From Euptelea pleiosperma (Eukaryota; Streptophyta; Magnoliopsida; Ranunculales; Eupteleaceae): a stretch of DNA of 64,000 nt. Under the pieces are notes generated by a model. The model was not told the origin of the DNA, searched no databases, and saw nothing but the letters and a program-made list of their open reading frames with translations. A program made the translations under genes and the position numbers. Shown here in pieces: positions 1 to 10,190 of the stretch. The stretch spans positions 29,226,978 through 29,290,977 of the forward strand of contig CM068553.1 of NCBI GenBank assembly GCA_035048495.1, in the 5' to 3' direction. Numbering within the stretch: the first letter of the stretch is position 1; each line of letters starts with the position of its first letter.

Positions 1-811
1 TCTACATATTGTCCATCATTAGTCTGATGAGCCCTTTTCCATAGCTTGCTCTAATCCACCTCTTTGGAGTTACTTAATTGTTTCTGTTATAAAATAAACA
101 ATTTATATCAGTGATTATGTATTTACAATAATTCTATATTTACAACAATTCTATAATTACAACTACTAACTTACCAACTCCTCAGCCAGATTGGCATAAG
201 ACTTTCTGCTAGGCGATGGTTGTATTTATTCATTGCTCACCTTTCCTTTTGGGCTTCACAATATGCCCTCTCCTTTTCTGATATTTTTAAAGCTACAAAA
301 GCTTCTCAATCTGCTTGGTCAATGTAGTCGAACTTAAGTAGCTTCAAATTAAGCAACTCTGGCTCCCCCATATAAGGAACTACATGATCTGCATTCAACT
401 TGGTCTTGAAATCTCTCCATCTTGTACCAATGAGGGACAATGTGTGCCGCTTGCTTCTTGGGTCTAGTACAAAATGCTCCTGCAACTTAATTAAGAGTTA
501 ATAACATCAGGTGATGACAACTGAGATTTTGACAAGATAATTTCTAAGTAATTTTAATTTACCTGAACACATGTCCATAATTTTTCTTTCAATTCAGTTG
601 GCACATCTTTCCAAACTGCATGCCTAATGGGAACCATTTGTCACGCAATGAGACCAGCATATGTGGACAAAGTTGCTCCAGCGTCTCCTACTGGTACACC
701 ATCTTCATTGTATTTCACAATTAACTTCTCATTCTGCTTTAACAATTATTGTAGCTTTATAGCACCTCGACTTTTCTTCTTTGCAGATGCATCACCTATG
801 TGCGACTCCAT
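1..811 (-). pseudogene. CACTA second ORF, plant Transposase_24 (Ptta/En/Spm) type, decayed
   Basis: Three exons can be read on the minus strand. Exon 1 runs from an ATG at 811 to 563, exon 2 from 479 to 175, and exon 3 from about 83 beyond the window edge. Introns have GT donors (561-562, 173-174) and AG acceptors. The exon 1-2 junction gives a tract typical of the plant En/Spm Transposase_24 family (RHAVWKDVPTELKEKLW, then DPRSKRHTLSLIGTRWRDFK), and exon 3 has LWKRAHQTNDGQYV, also typical. There are at least four in-frame stops (two in exon 1, two in exon 2), several explicable as CAA to TAA, CGA to TGA or TGG to TGA. A small frameshift lies near the end of exon 2. In this class the second gene accompanies TNP2 and is thought to help bind element ends; the family is better supported than any exact role. 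Confidence 0.75.
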
Positions 812-889
812 ACTAGAAAATACCCAAAATAGTTAGTATAGTGATACATGAAATAACAAATCGGTAGGTACTGATACATGAAAAAGAAG

Positions 890-2251
890 CTAGGCAATGA
901 TACATGAAAAAAAAGAAATATAAAGAACAAAGATATGAAAAAATAATATATATTCCATTAATAAAAATAATCCAATACATGAGGGGGGGACATCCAACCT
1001 TACCCCTATCCCATAATTTACAAATAAAATCCAATTATGATTTTCTAATATCAATTCAAATTCCTTCAGAATAATCTTGTCATACATAAGACTCATCAGA
1101 CTCTTCAATGTCATCGATTTGTAATCCATTAGTAACAAGCTGATGTTCATTACAAATATCAATGAATTCATCATCATAATCATTTTCAGGATACTCTCTC
1201 GTAGGAGCTGAGAGAATAATTGACATTTTAGGATCAAGTTGATCTTCTACGTAAAATACTTACTTTACCTGAGAAGCCAAAATAAAATAATCAGATTTGT
1301 GTCATACTCTACCAAGCTCAACTAATATGAAACCAAACTCTTCTTTGAATATGACATTCTTGTTATCAACCCAATCACATTTAAATACTAGAATCTTGAA
1401 CACATGGTAATCAAGCAACCATATCTCGTTAATAATACTGTAAAAATACATTTGTCCAATGATCGGATTCTTATCCTTTGCGCTTGCGATTTGTAGTGTT
1501 TCGGCCACTATGCTCACTCCGTTGTTCTGGTTCACTCGTGAATTATCCCGATTTGAAGTGTGATAATGACAACCATTAATGATGTAGTCAGGACATTTGA
1601 TTACATTATGAGTAGGTCCTTGTGCTATCCACCTCAATGTGTTCGAGATGTTATTTTGACTGCGTAATTCATTTTCAACCTATAAAGTTTTCAATAGTTA
1701 GACATGTCTATTTATGATTTAAAAGAAATACAAACATGTATAAATTATTGTACCCTTTGTCATATCCAGGATATAAAAGTGCGGTTGTGTTCTAGCTGTA
1801 ACCACTTTCGATTTTTTGGTTGATGCCGATAATTTGCCTTCAAGTAAGACATACGCTCGCTGTTAAGATACGAATGACACAACACGGAATTAAAATATAG
1901 TCCTTAAGCAACGGAACGAAGATAAATTAATTGAAAATGGAAATTAAAATGTCTTTACGTGATGTAAGGTTGAACATCATTCATGTTTTCCAACACATAA
2001 CGATGCGCCTGCTCCCAAGACTCGTTATCAACTTGGACGACATTGCCTCCTAGCAAAGGCTTACCATCAAAGAGCAGCTTTCCATATTCAGTACTACCAG
2101 TTGCCTTATTTCTATCATAAGGAATCCCAATTGCTTCCAAATTAGATAAGTTTTTCGTACAAAACTCAATCGCTTCCTCTGCAATATAATATTTAGCAAT
2201 GCAGCTTTCTGGTCGGTTTCGATTGCGTACATGACCTTTTAAAACCTTCAT
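890..2251 (-). pseudogene. CACTA TNP2 transposase gene, C-terminal part (DUF4216-like)
   Basis: This is the 3' portion of the TNP2-type gene. The piece at 1955-2251 contains a tract like RNRPESCIAKYYIAEEAIEFC, usual in the region following DUF4218 in plant CACTA transposases. The piece at 1302-1637 reads NSRVNQNNGVSIVAET and VFKCDWVDN, typical of DUF4216. The piece at 890-1237 continues the acidic tail in changed frames. Introns or frameshifts separate the pieces (about 1640-1950 and 1240-1300). The order matches the TNP2 gene body upstream, so these are the same gene, not separate proteins. It is degenerate and no intact product is possible. Confidence 0.7.
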
Positions 2252-2364
2252 AAACCTAAAAATATATATGAAAGAACTATTATATCAATAATGACACTAA
2301 CTTACGCGAAAAATGATAAAGTATGAGCGTATAGTTTTGTAATATACCTTTCAAAGGGGTACAT

Positions 2365-3828
2365 CTATCGAAAGTGAACTGGTCCACATAATTGGACCTC
2401 TTTGACAAGATGCACCGTTAGATGAACCATTATGTCAAAGAACGATGGTGGAAAGTACTTTTCAAATAAACACAATGTAAGTACAAGATTATCTTGCACA
2501 TCAATCAATCTTGCCACATCCACTGCTTTGTTACATAGAGCATTAAAGAAGAAGCAGAATCTATCGATAGCCACCCTCACTGGTTTTGGCAACAACGAAT
2601 GTATTGCAACTGGCAGCAGTTGTTGCATCAGTATATGACAGTCATGAGACTTAAGACCATACAACTTTAAATCTTCCATTGAGACACAGTTTTTGAAATT
2701 TGATGAGTATCCTTCTGGGACCTTGAGTGTTTGTAATGTTTTGCAGAATATCTTCTTTTCGTCTTTAGATAATGTATAACATGCTGGAGGTAAATATGTC
2801 TTACTCCCTCTGACTTGCGGTTCTAATTGCTTCCTCAAACCCATATCTACAAGGTCTAACCGAGAATTAATACCATCTTTTGTTTTTCCTGGTATATTCA
2901 GTAATGTTCCAGCAATGCTCTCGCACACATTCTTCTCGATGTGCATAACATCTAAATTATATCACACATGCAAAAATTTTCAATATTCAAGCTCAAAGAA
3001 TATAGACTTCTTCTTCCAACAAGTTGAGGATTCAACTGCCTCATCCACAATATTGTCTTCCTCTCCTGGTCGCTTTGATTTTTTCGACTTCTTGAGAATG
3101 ACCTTCTTCTTTCCCCATGAGTATTTGATCCCTTCTATCTTTTTTAGTATTTGCTTTCTACTTAACGGTTTTGGAACCAACCCCAACTCTTGTGTACCAT
3201 CAAACGCCTTTTTCTATTTTCAGTATGGATGATTCAATGGAAGAAATCTTCTGTAACCGGTATATATATTATTCTTTCCATGTTTTAATCTATGAGAATG
3301 TGATTCTCCACTGCATATTGGACAAGCATAATATCCTTTGACAGTGCAACCACACAAGATGCCATATGTAAGAAAATCATTGATTATCCATAATAACACA
3401 ACGTATAACGTAAATGATTCTTGTTGATATGCATCATACGCTTTAATGCCTTCCTCCCATAAAATTTTCAGATCCTCAATCAATGGTGCCAAGTAAACAT
3501 CAATGTCGTTGCCAGGCTATTTTGGACCTGATATTAACATTGTCAACATCATAAATTTTCTCTTCATACACAACTAGGGTGGAAGGTTGTAGATTACCAT
3601 TAAGACCAGCCAACAACTATGCCTGCTAGATTGCATATTATGTGGATTTATTCCATCCACTGAAATAGCTACTCGAAGGTTTCTTGGTTCTTCAACAAAC
3701 TTCGAATACCTGCAGTCTACTAACTTCCATGCTGGGGAGTCTGCTGGATGACGCATTTGACAATCAATTTTTACTCTTTCGTGATAATGCCATGTCAAGT
3801 CTTTCGCCGTCTGTTTGGAATGAAACAT
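2365..3828 (-). pseudogene. CACTA TNP2 transposase core (tnp2 plus DUF4218), decayed
   Basis: This is the catalytic region of a TNP2-type CACTA transposase, the enzyme that cuts the element at its ends. From the N-terminal side: 3828-3574 has AISVDGINPHNMQSSRHSCW; the track continues through LISGPK and PGNDIDVYLAPLIEDL to 3220 with GCTVKGYYACPICSGE; 3186-2980 is a lysine-rich linker; and 2946-2365 holds DUF4218, starting DVMHIEKNVCESIAGTLLNI and containing MQQLLPVAIHSLLP. In-frame stops occur after YNLPP, after LISGPK, at the linker start and near 2960. The frame therefore changes or terminates at least four times. The acidic residues of the tnp2 core (VDG, GNDIDVY) remain readable, but the gene is not functional. 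Confidence 0.85.
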
Positions 3829-3858
3829 CCTTTAGAACCTCGGGATAGGTGGAAAATA

Positions 3859-4612
3859 CTACATTTCTTTCGCAAGCACCCCTTTATTTTTCTTCATCCC
3901 ATTCTTGTTTACTTTCCACCTTGATGTTCCACAAATGGGACATGCCCTTTGCATCCTTGTACTCCTTCCTATAGAGTATGCAATCATTGGGACATGCATG
4001 GATCTTCTCATATGACATTCCCAATGCAAACAATGTCTTCTTTGCCTGATGGATGGATAAAGGCAGTTCATTATCGTTTGGGAGCATGTCTCCCAACAAT
4101 TGTAGTAGCTCTGAAAAACCTTTATCAGACCACCCATTCTTACTTTTTAAGTTCCACAGTCTGACTAATGCCGATAACTTTGTAAACTTTGAGCAACCTG
4201 GATATAAGGGCTTCTCGGCATCTTTAAGTAATTTTTGAAATATTTCAGGATCACTCGTGATGTCGTCGTATGCGGCCTGAACCATTTCTATTACATCGCC
4301 AGCATCATCTGGAGCTGTCCCTCCTATCTCTTCATAGATGAAATCTTGTACATTACCACTTGACTCTACTTTAGTATTCGGAACTTGTTCTCCATGCCAG
4401 ACCCACGTCTTATAATTTTGATCGATACCATTAAAAAATAAATATCCTTTTATATCTTTAAGAGTATGTTTAGCGAAATTCCTGCATTTTCTACATGGAC
4501 ATCTTATAGAATCGGGGTCACTCGCATTGTCTCCGACAAACTTCAGAAATCGATCAACCCTATAACTATATTCCCGTGATCTTCTATCCTTGATCATCCA
4601 AGATTTATCCAT
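3859..4612 (-). pseudogene. CACTA TNP2 transposase, N-terminal part (transposase-associated domain)
   Basis: The likely start is the ATG at 4612-4610 (MDKSWM), where plant transposase-associated domains usually begin, rather than the upstream in-frame methionine at 4657. The first 75 residues carry a cysteine cluster (RCPCRKCRN) and the tract YLFFNGIDQNYKTWVWHGE, both typical of this zinc-binding-like domain. An acidic linker follows, then WSDKGFSELLQLLGDMLPN and CPNDCILYRKEYKDA. Near 3945 the frame shifts, because CPICGTSRWK continues in a neighbouring frame to 3859. Two stops separate this from the core region (around 3855 and 3835). It is one broken gene with the next two pieces downstream. 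Confidence 0.8.
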
Positions 4613-4757
4613 TATATTAAGTATTGCACAATTCTTGAAATATATCGTGTACATCAAAACAAATTGAGAAAAAGAACAATATGCATGTGTTTGGACACTT
4701 ATCCCTATTTTGTTTTCAGTCTCTATCTAAGTTTGCTAACTCTAAAGTTTCCTAACC

Positions 4758-5030
4758 CATTCAAGAACTGATATTGCTTCTTATTGATCATATATATGTA
4801 GTGTCCATATTAGTTTAAAATTCGACAGCATTTCCCCACACTTCTCCCTATATACGTTTATTTTATGTTGATTTTCATGTCAATCCAACTACCAAAGTAG
4901 TCGAGACATGAAAATCAACAGAAAATAGTATATAAGAAGAAGATTTAGAAAAATGGTACCAAATTTAAACTAACACAGAACTACATATATATGATCAATA
5001 AGAAGCAATATCAATTCTCAAACTGTCCAC
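4758..5030. repeat. Large hairpin-forming inverted repeat inside the CACTA 5' region
   Basis: Two arms of about 120 bp face each other across a short centre (CAATCCAACTACCAAAGTAG, 4881-4900). The inner arm pair is TGTTGATTTTCATGTC (4866-4881) with GACATGAAAATCAACA (4905-4920). The outer pair includes a 30-nt stretch starting ATATTGCTTCTTATTGATCA (4771) that is repeated in reverse complement at about 4983-5015. Mismatches and small bulges occur between. This could be a nested foldback MITE or a source of hairpin RNA. No coding capacity is seen. Confidence 0.85.
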
Positions 5031-5544
5031 ACTAGCCAATTCAAGTATCACAATTTGTATAAGAGCCACATTCATACAAATAATGATCCTTGAACGGGCG
5101 CGCAATTTTATGTTAACCAATGTAAGAAATTGAAGACTAGATCTCAGATAAGATTATATGTGTGAAACCTCTTATCTTTGATGGAGTCTTCAAGATCTCA
5201 TGCTTATTATGGTAGTGTGTTTTGTGCAAATGTGAAATAATAACAAGTGACATTTTAACTTCATATAAGCTAGCTATAGCTAAAACTTGGATAGGTACAA
5301 ACACACCTAATGTACTCATCCAACATCAATCATACAAATTCAATACGCACAATTATATAGCTAAAAAAGAAAATTAAAACAAGAAAAATTGATTGAGAAT
5401 ATATACATGCATGTACAATTTAATATAGGTAAGATATTAAATCCATACATAGGGTCGGGCTCCGTTGACAGATCTAAAATGACGGGTAAAATGATAGGGA
5501 CACAATATAAGAAAGGAAAAATCTATGATACCGACTTCGGTATC

Positions 5545-5905
5545 AAAATTTTGATGCCGAAGTCCATCAATTTTCCACATAGTAGACTCTTTCGGGCCCA
5601 CTGACTCAATGAATATTTGGTCCACACTTGGTGAACCTACACACCAAAAATTAGCATGATTAATTAGTGATTTCTAGCCATTGAATTTGAGCACTTTTTC
5701 ATCATGGGCTTGGAACCACTTCATAGGCATGTTCCTAAAGTCCATGATGAAAAGTGCTCAAATCCTACGACTAGAAATCACCAATCACGCTGATTTTTGG
5801 TGTGTGGGTCCACCAAGATGTGGGCCAAATATTCATGGAGTCAGTGGGCCCAAAATAGTCTACTATGTAGCAAATTGAGGGACTTCGGCATCAAAATTTT
5901 GTCCG
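5545..5905. repeat. Foldback (MITE-like) element with about 165-bp arms
   Basis: The left arm (about 5545-5714) and right arm (about 5737-5905) are imperfect reverse complements. Matching blocks include GCCGAAGTCC, CATAGTAGACT, GGGCCCACTGACTC, ATGAATATTTGG, ACACACCAAAAAT and GATTTCTAG, in mirrored order around a loop of roughly 25 bp. At the left edge, 5533-5564 is itself a palindrome of 32 bp with one mismatch, centred on AAAATTTT. No target duplication was pinned down. It lies inside the CACTA 5' region, so it either inserted there or is part of the element. Confidence 0.75.
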
Positions 5906-5956
5906 ATCCCACGATGGACCTACAAACCAAAAATTAGCATGATTAGTGATTTATAA

Positions 5957-6120
5957 GGCTGTGTTTGATTACCAAGTGGGAAAATTACATTTTCCTTGGG
6001 AAAACCCAACTGTCCATTGTTAGATAGCCATTATAAATTTGTATAATTTTCCCTAACAAGCCATTTAAATTTAGATAATTTTCCCTACTTAGCCCGGAAT
6101 CATTTCCCACCCAAACAGGT
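5957..6120. repeat. Possible short hAT-like MITE
   Basis: The stretch begins AAGGCTGTGTTTGATTACC and ends CACCCAAACAGGTG. The ends are loosely complementary and of the GGGCYTGTTTGG kind common in plant hAT MITEs. The interior is AT-rich with repeated ATTTTCCCTA. No clear 8-bp target duplication was found, so the borders are approximate. Confidence 0.35.
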
Positions 6121-6329
6121 GAGAATTCATTTCCACCTGAAAATACGCCTTTATTTTCTCACATTATTGAAATATGTGTTCTAAGTTGCAATCAATTAAC
6201 CATTTAAGGCATATCCCAGATGTATTGAAATATGTGTTCTAAAAACTGACACAAATTTTTTTTTTATATAGATCGCGTCGATTTTTGTAAAAACCAATGC
6301 AATCGCTCCGAAACGTGCCGACGCCGAAA

Positions 6330-6347
6330 CCCATTTGTTTAGTAGTG
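6330..6347 (-). repeat. CACTA terminal inverted repeat (element 5' end)
   Basis: Read on the minus strand the sequence starts CACTACTAAACAAATGGG at 6347. It is followed inward by GTTTCGGCGTCGGCACG, a GC-rich subterminal stretch unlike the AT-rich DNA on either side. The position, orientation and CACTA start agree with the minus-strand transposase gene to the left. The partner repeat is outside the window. Confidence 0.7.
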
Positions 6348-7519
6348 TAAGAGAACCTCAGAGTTCTAGGTTCCATGCATATGACCATCTTTTATCTAAA
6401 AATCATGTCAATTATTGCCTTTTTACTCTTTTTTGGGTGCCATGTATATATTAGCTCCATTTGGTGTTGGTTTTATGTTGGATATTAATATACTTTTTTT
6501 ATCATTATTTATGTTACAATACAAAAGTTAATCACATAATTTAGCATCTTAGAATTTTGTGATTGTTGTTTTTGTCACCTCGATTTGTTTTAGTTTTCTC
6601 TAGAGCCTTTAGAAAACTAGCCTTTCATCTCGCAAATCACAATTAGGTATAGAAAGCCAGTTGTATTAGATTGCCTGCTATTTTGGAAGTTGATTGTGAC
6701 ATTTTTGTATTTTGCAGTAAGAGATTAGAGTACTCTTCATTTTTAATTGACATCATTGAACTGTTAAAAATGGCCAATATATCTCTTTCATAACAACTAA
6801 GGTTTTTTGTTACTAAAATTACAAATCTGGTCCTTGTTTTGTACTGACCTGACAAACTCCATTTCCATTTCTAGTATTATATATTTATACTATACATACG
6901 TGTAGATTCATGTCTATATATGCGTGTGTGTGGGAACAAAGCAAAATATACATCTGAATTAGGAATAACTCTTAGTTTCTAGTTAGCACCAACACAGAAG
7001 GTTATGTCTGGCATGCGTTGTCAGAAGTTTGTTTAAACAACTTGTTCCCGAATTACTTCGGCATTATTTAATTAGGACACTGATGGGCTATTAACTAGTA
7101 CTTATAGTAGTACAGAGTATTTGACAGGTGGTGCACATGCAATCTTTGTACCATCTATTTTTGTACCCCAACTAGGAGAACTGTGCTAGTTCCAGAACAT
7201 CTGGTAGACGAAGAATTTTCTTGAATGTTGCCCTCATAGTTTTGAATCTTACAAGGATGCAATTGATAAGATGTCAGATGGTTTATGATCATAAAATCAG
7301 GCATATTTTTGGTCTAAGAAATCTACTAGGTTGGACCTGTTTGTAAAATGTTGATAGATTTTCATGCTCGACATGCATATGGTAGACTCCATAGTATTAT
7401 TCATACAACATTTTGGTAGTACCCATCCATTCTCTGAAGTTAACATGCTTGTCATTGACTTTCATATTCGTAGAACATCCTATCTTTCTAACACTGATTG
7501 TGGTGATGACTCTCCACAG
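6348..7519. other. AT-rich flank between CACTA end and Nudix pseudogene
   Basis: No gene, RNA gene or clear repeat was recognised. The stretch should hold the missing first exon(s) of the Nudix gene, because the first readable exon begins mid-domain at 7520. I could not find the usual glycine-rich start of that domain here, so the 5' exons are either very diverged or gone. Confidence 0.5.
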
Positions 7520-10190
7520 TTGCTTGTAGTGCAAGAGAAGCACTGCACTCTGGCATTTGTTGGTGTTTGGAAGTTGCCTACTGGTTTCATTCTTGAGGTA
7601 TACTGGCATAAACCCATAAATTTCTGAGGTTGAGACCATAGCTTAATTTGTTCGACCTGGGGGTCACAGGCTTGATCTCAGCTTTCTTCCAATCCTACAA
7701 AAAAGGGAAAAGAAGCAAATAAAAGAATTCTTTTTTTTCCTTCTTTTTTCCCATGTAATTATTTTGTTTGCTATTGACTAGTCCGAGGAGATCTTTACGG
7801 GAACTGTAAGAGAAGTTAAGGAGGAAATTGGTGTAAGAAGCTAATACTTCATATATTTGCTCTTTAGTTGTTCTTTCACTTTTAATGCATATTGAGATTT
7901 TTAATTATATGTCAAATAATTGTTGGTGTTGCATGATACAGAGTTTGTGGAAGTGATTTCTTTTAGGTAATGATGGCAATGTTCTTTTATATTGATAGAA
8001 ATGTTAGTTTCTTTTAGTTACAAAAAGGAGTCATGACTCACCCAAACTGATGTTAACAACACTAAAAGGTCAGAGAAGGGTTCAAATTTGTCGAATTCCT
8101 AAAGAAAATAAAAATTGATCGAAAGTCTAAGGCCCTTTTGGACATCCAATTTGTGTGTATCTAGTAAGATTTTCGATTCCAGGGGTGGGGGTTAGTGGGA
8201 GTGTTGTAGTGCTAAAGCAGTTTTCGACTGCCGAAACATGGTTTGACAAAAATTATGGTTTGAATGTTCCGGATTGACAATTATAGGGTTATTTGCCATA
8301 ATGTTTAGTCCAATGTGCCGTCCAGATGCCACCACTAGCTTGGTGGGAAATAATTTCAAATTTCTAGAATGACTAATTGCCCCTCATTTTGGGTAGGTTC
8401 CCAAACAGGCCCCATCTTTTCTTCTTAGATGGGTTGAATGATTGTTGCTCATCCTTCCTACATCTAGATGACTTGCGCGGGTGTGAGGTGATGGTCGATT
8501 GTCCTTGGCTCTAAGAGACGAGGACCCTAGATTTCTCCTTAACAGATTTGGATCGCTAGGTTGATTTTAGCTACGTGGAAGTGCAGTGGTCGGAGGAATT
8601 ACTTCTTACTCATAGTTGCCTCATTTAGGACTACTACTTACAGGCTATAAATTGATTCACAAAATATTTTGAAGATTCCTGCACATCAAGTTAATTTTCT
8701 CTTGATTTCAGTTTTCATGTCTCAATTTAAATGAATTGGATATGGAACAAGGTTTAAAATCTCAGTCAAATCATACTGGTTCTAGAAGGAACTAGAACTA
8801 CAGCTACATGCAACTCTTGATTCCACTGATTTCACAATGTATTGGCTAGATTAAAAGGGGTAGTGATTTATCAGCTGAGTGAAACTTTGACTAGATGAGT
8901 CAACCCATCGCTTACTCCGTAAAACTGGTGCTACAAGTACATGAATGTAACTAGGTTTAATTCACATTGTATTGGCTGAGTCAAACCAAGATTTATATGT
9001 GTTAGCTGATACATTGTACTAAAGTTACAATATGTTACCCATGGTTCTCTATTCATCAGGTCTTAGCGAAATTATATGCAATTCCTTGAAGTTATATCAA
9101 ATTTATACTGGATTCTGGGGTGACCTACTCAGTTACTTGGACATAAGTCAATTTTGATTGTGATTCCAAGTAACTATGGCCCAGTTGCTATTAAATCCAT
9201 TTTGGGTGATAAAAATATAATTTTGCCTGTGGAACTGACTTATCTTCATGATTCACTTTTTATGCTGTTTCTTAACTTTTTCAATCCTTTATAACTTTTG
9301 TCTCTTATTGCTCTAAATTTCTAATATAGTCTTGTATAAATTTATCAGGCATGGTCACCATGTGGCTTTTGAAAAGTCAGATTTGTTCTTCATTTGCGTG
9401 CTAAGACCTCTATCAACTCAGATCAAAGTAGATGACCTAGAAATTCAAGCTGCTAAGGTTAAGTAGCATCACACTTTTCATGTATCTAATATTACACCAC
9501 TTGCTTACCAACACAAATTTTAACTCCATTAAATACTAGGACATTGTGGTTGTACTACAAAAGGAGACCATGGACTATGGATAGGGTTGTTGTGCACAAT
9601 CTGTTGGTGTCACTCTAATCATCATTTGACCATGATCAGATGGTGCTGCTTGAATGTAACTTGATTCATGTATTTTTTTTATTGGCAAGAGAGACCTCAG
9701 TCATGATTCATGTATTTCCTACAAAAATAAATTAACATGAAGAAAGATTGCATAATGTGGGACCTTCCTTAATTAACATAGTTTGTGTGTTTGAACACAT
9801 TGGATCCTGCTATCAAGTACTGTTTTTGAAGTCGTGTTGTCCCACGTTAATGTAAATAGATAGAGTTTGAAGTTTGAACCCACTAGCTACCTTATTTTTC
9901 GATTGAGCTATCAAATCAGAACCCGTTAATATCCTTTTCTGGATGTCATTAATTTCTGATTAAACTTTTGTGTCATCGTCCAGTAGATGCCCCTTGCTGA
10001 ATTTGTTGAGCAGCCAATCATACAAGCAGACAGCATGTTCAAGAAAATCATATACATCTGCATTGCACGCCTTAGGAAGTGTTATTGTGGACTATCTGTC
10101 CATCAAGTGATCTCAAAATTTGATGGGAGATCATCTTCCCTGTACTATAATGTTGTTGAGGCTCAAGATTTCAACTGTGAAGGTGGCTGA
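7520..10190 (+). pseudogene. Nudix hydrolase (plant NUDT2/7/10-like), five exons, broken
   Basis: Nudix enzymes of this plant group hydrolyse nucleoside-diphosphate derivatives such as ADP-ribose and NADH. Readable exons are: 7520-7597 (LLVVQEKH...KLPTGFILE), 7782-7832 (SEEIFTGTVREVKEEIG), about 7934-7966 (DTEFVEVISF), 9349-9457 (HGHHVAFEKSDLFF...QAAK) and 9984-10190 (MPLAEFVEQPII...EGG, stop at 10188). Exons 1 and 2 together keep every fixed position of the Nudix box GX5EX7REUXEEXGU. Donors at 7598, 7833, 7967 and 9458 are all GT. Defects: the last exon opens with TAG where tryptophan is expected (TGG to TAG at 9984-9986); the acceptor before exon 3 is missing; and the N-terminal exon(s) were not found. 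The long third intron (7967-9348) carries a possible MITE. It is the only non-transposon gene in the window. The substrate cannot be deduced from sequence alone. Confidence 0.85.
8128..8412. repeat. Possible hAT-like MITE in a Nudix intron
   Basis: Starts with AAGGCCCTTTTGGACATCC and ends with GGTTCCCAAACAGGCCCC. The ends are weakly complementary in the GGGCCTGTTTGG style. Length (about 285 bp) and intronic location fit a MITE. No exact 8-bp flanking duplication was found, so the call is tentative. Confidence 0.35.

Larger units (their letters stand above)
1..6347 (-). mobile_element. CACTA (En/Spm) DNA transposon, 5' part
   Basis: Minus-strand coding remnants of both usual CACTA genes lie here, with the transposase gene nearest the right end. 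The right end reads, on the minus strand, CACTACTAAACAAATGGG (6347 back to 6330), which matches the CACTA terminal-repeat type. The left end and the other terminal repeat lie outside the window, so the 3-bp target duplication (TAA would follow at 6348-6350) cannot be confirmed. Both genes carry several stops, so the copy is dead. Two foldback structures (about 4758-5030 and 5545-5905) sit between the transposase start and the terminus. Confidence 0.8.
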
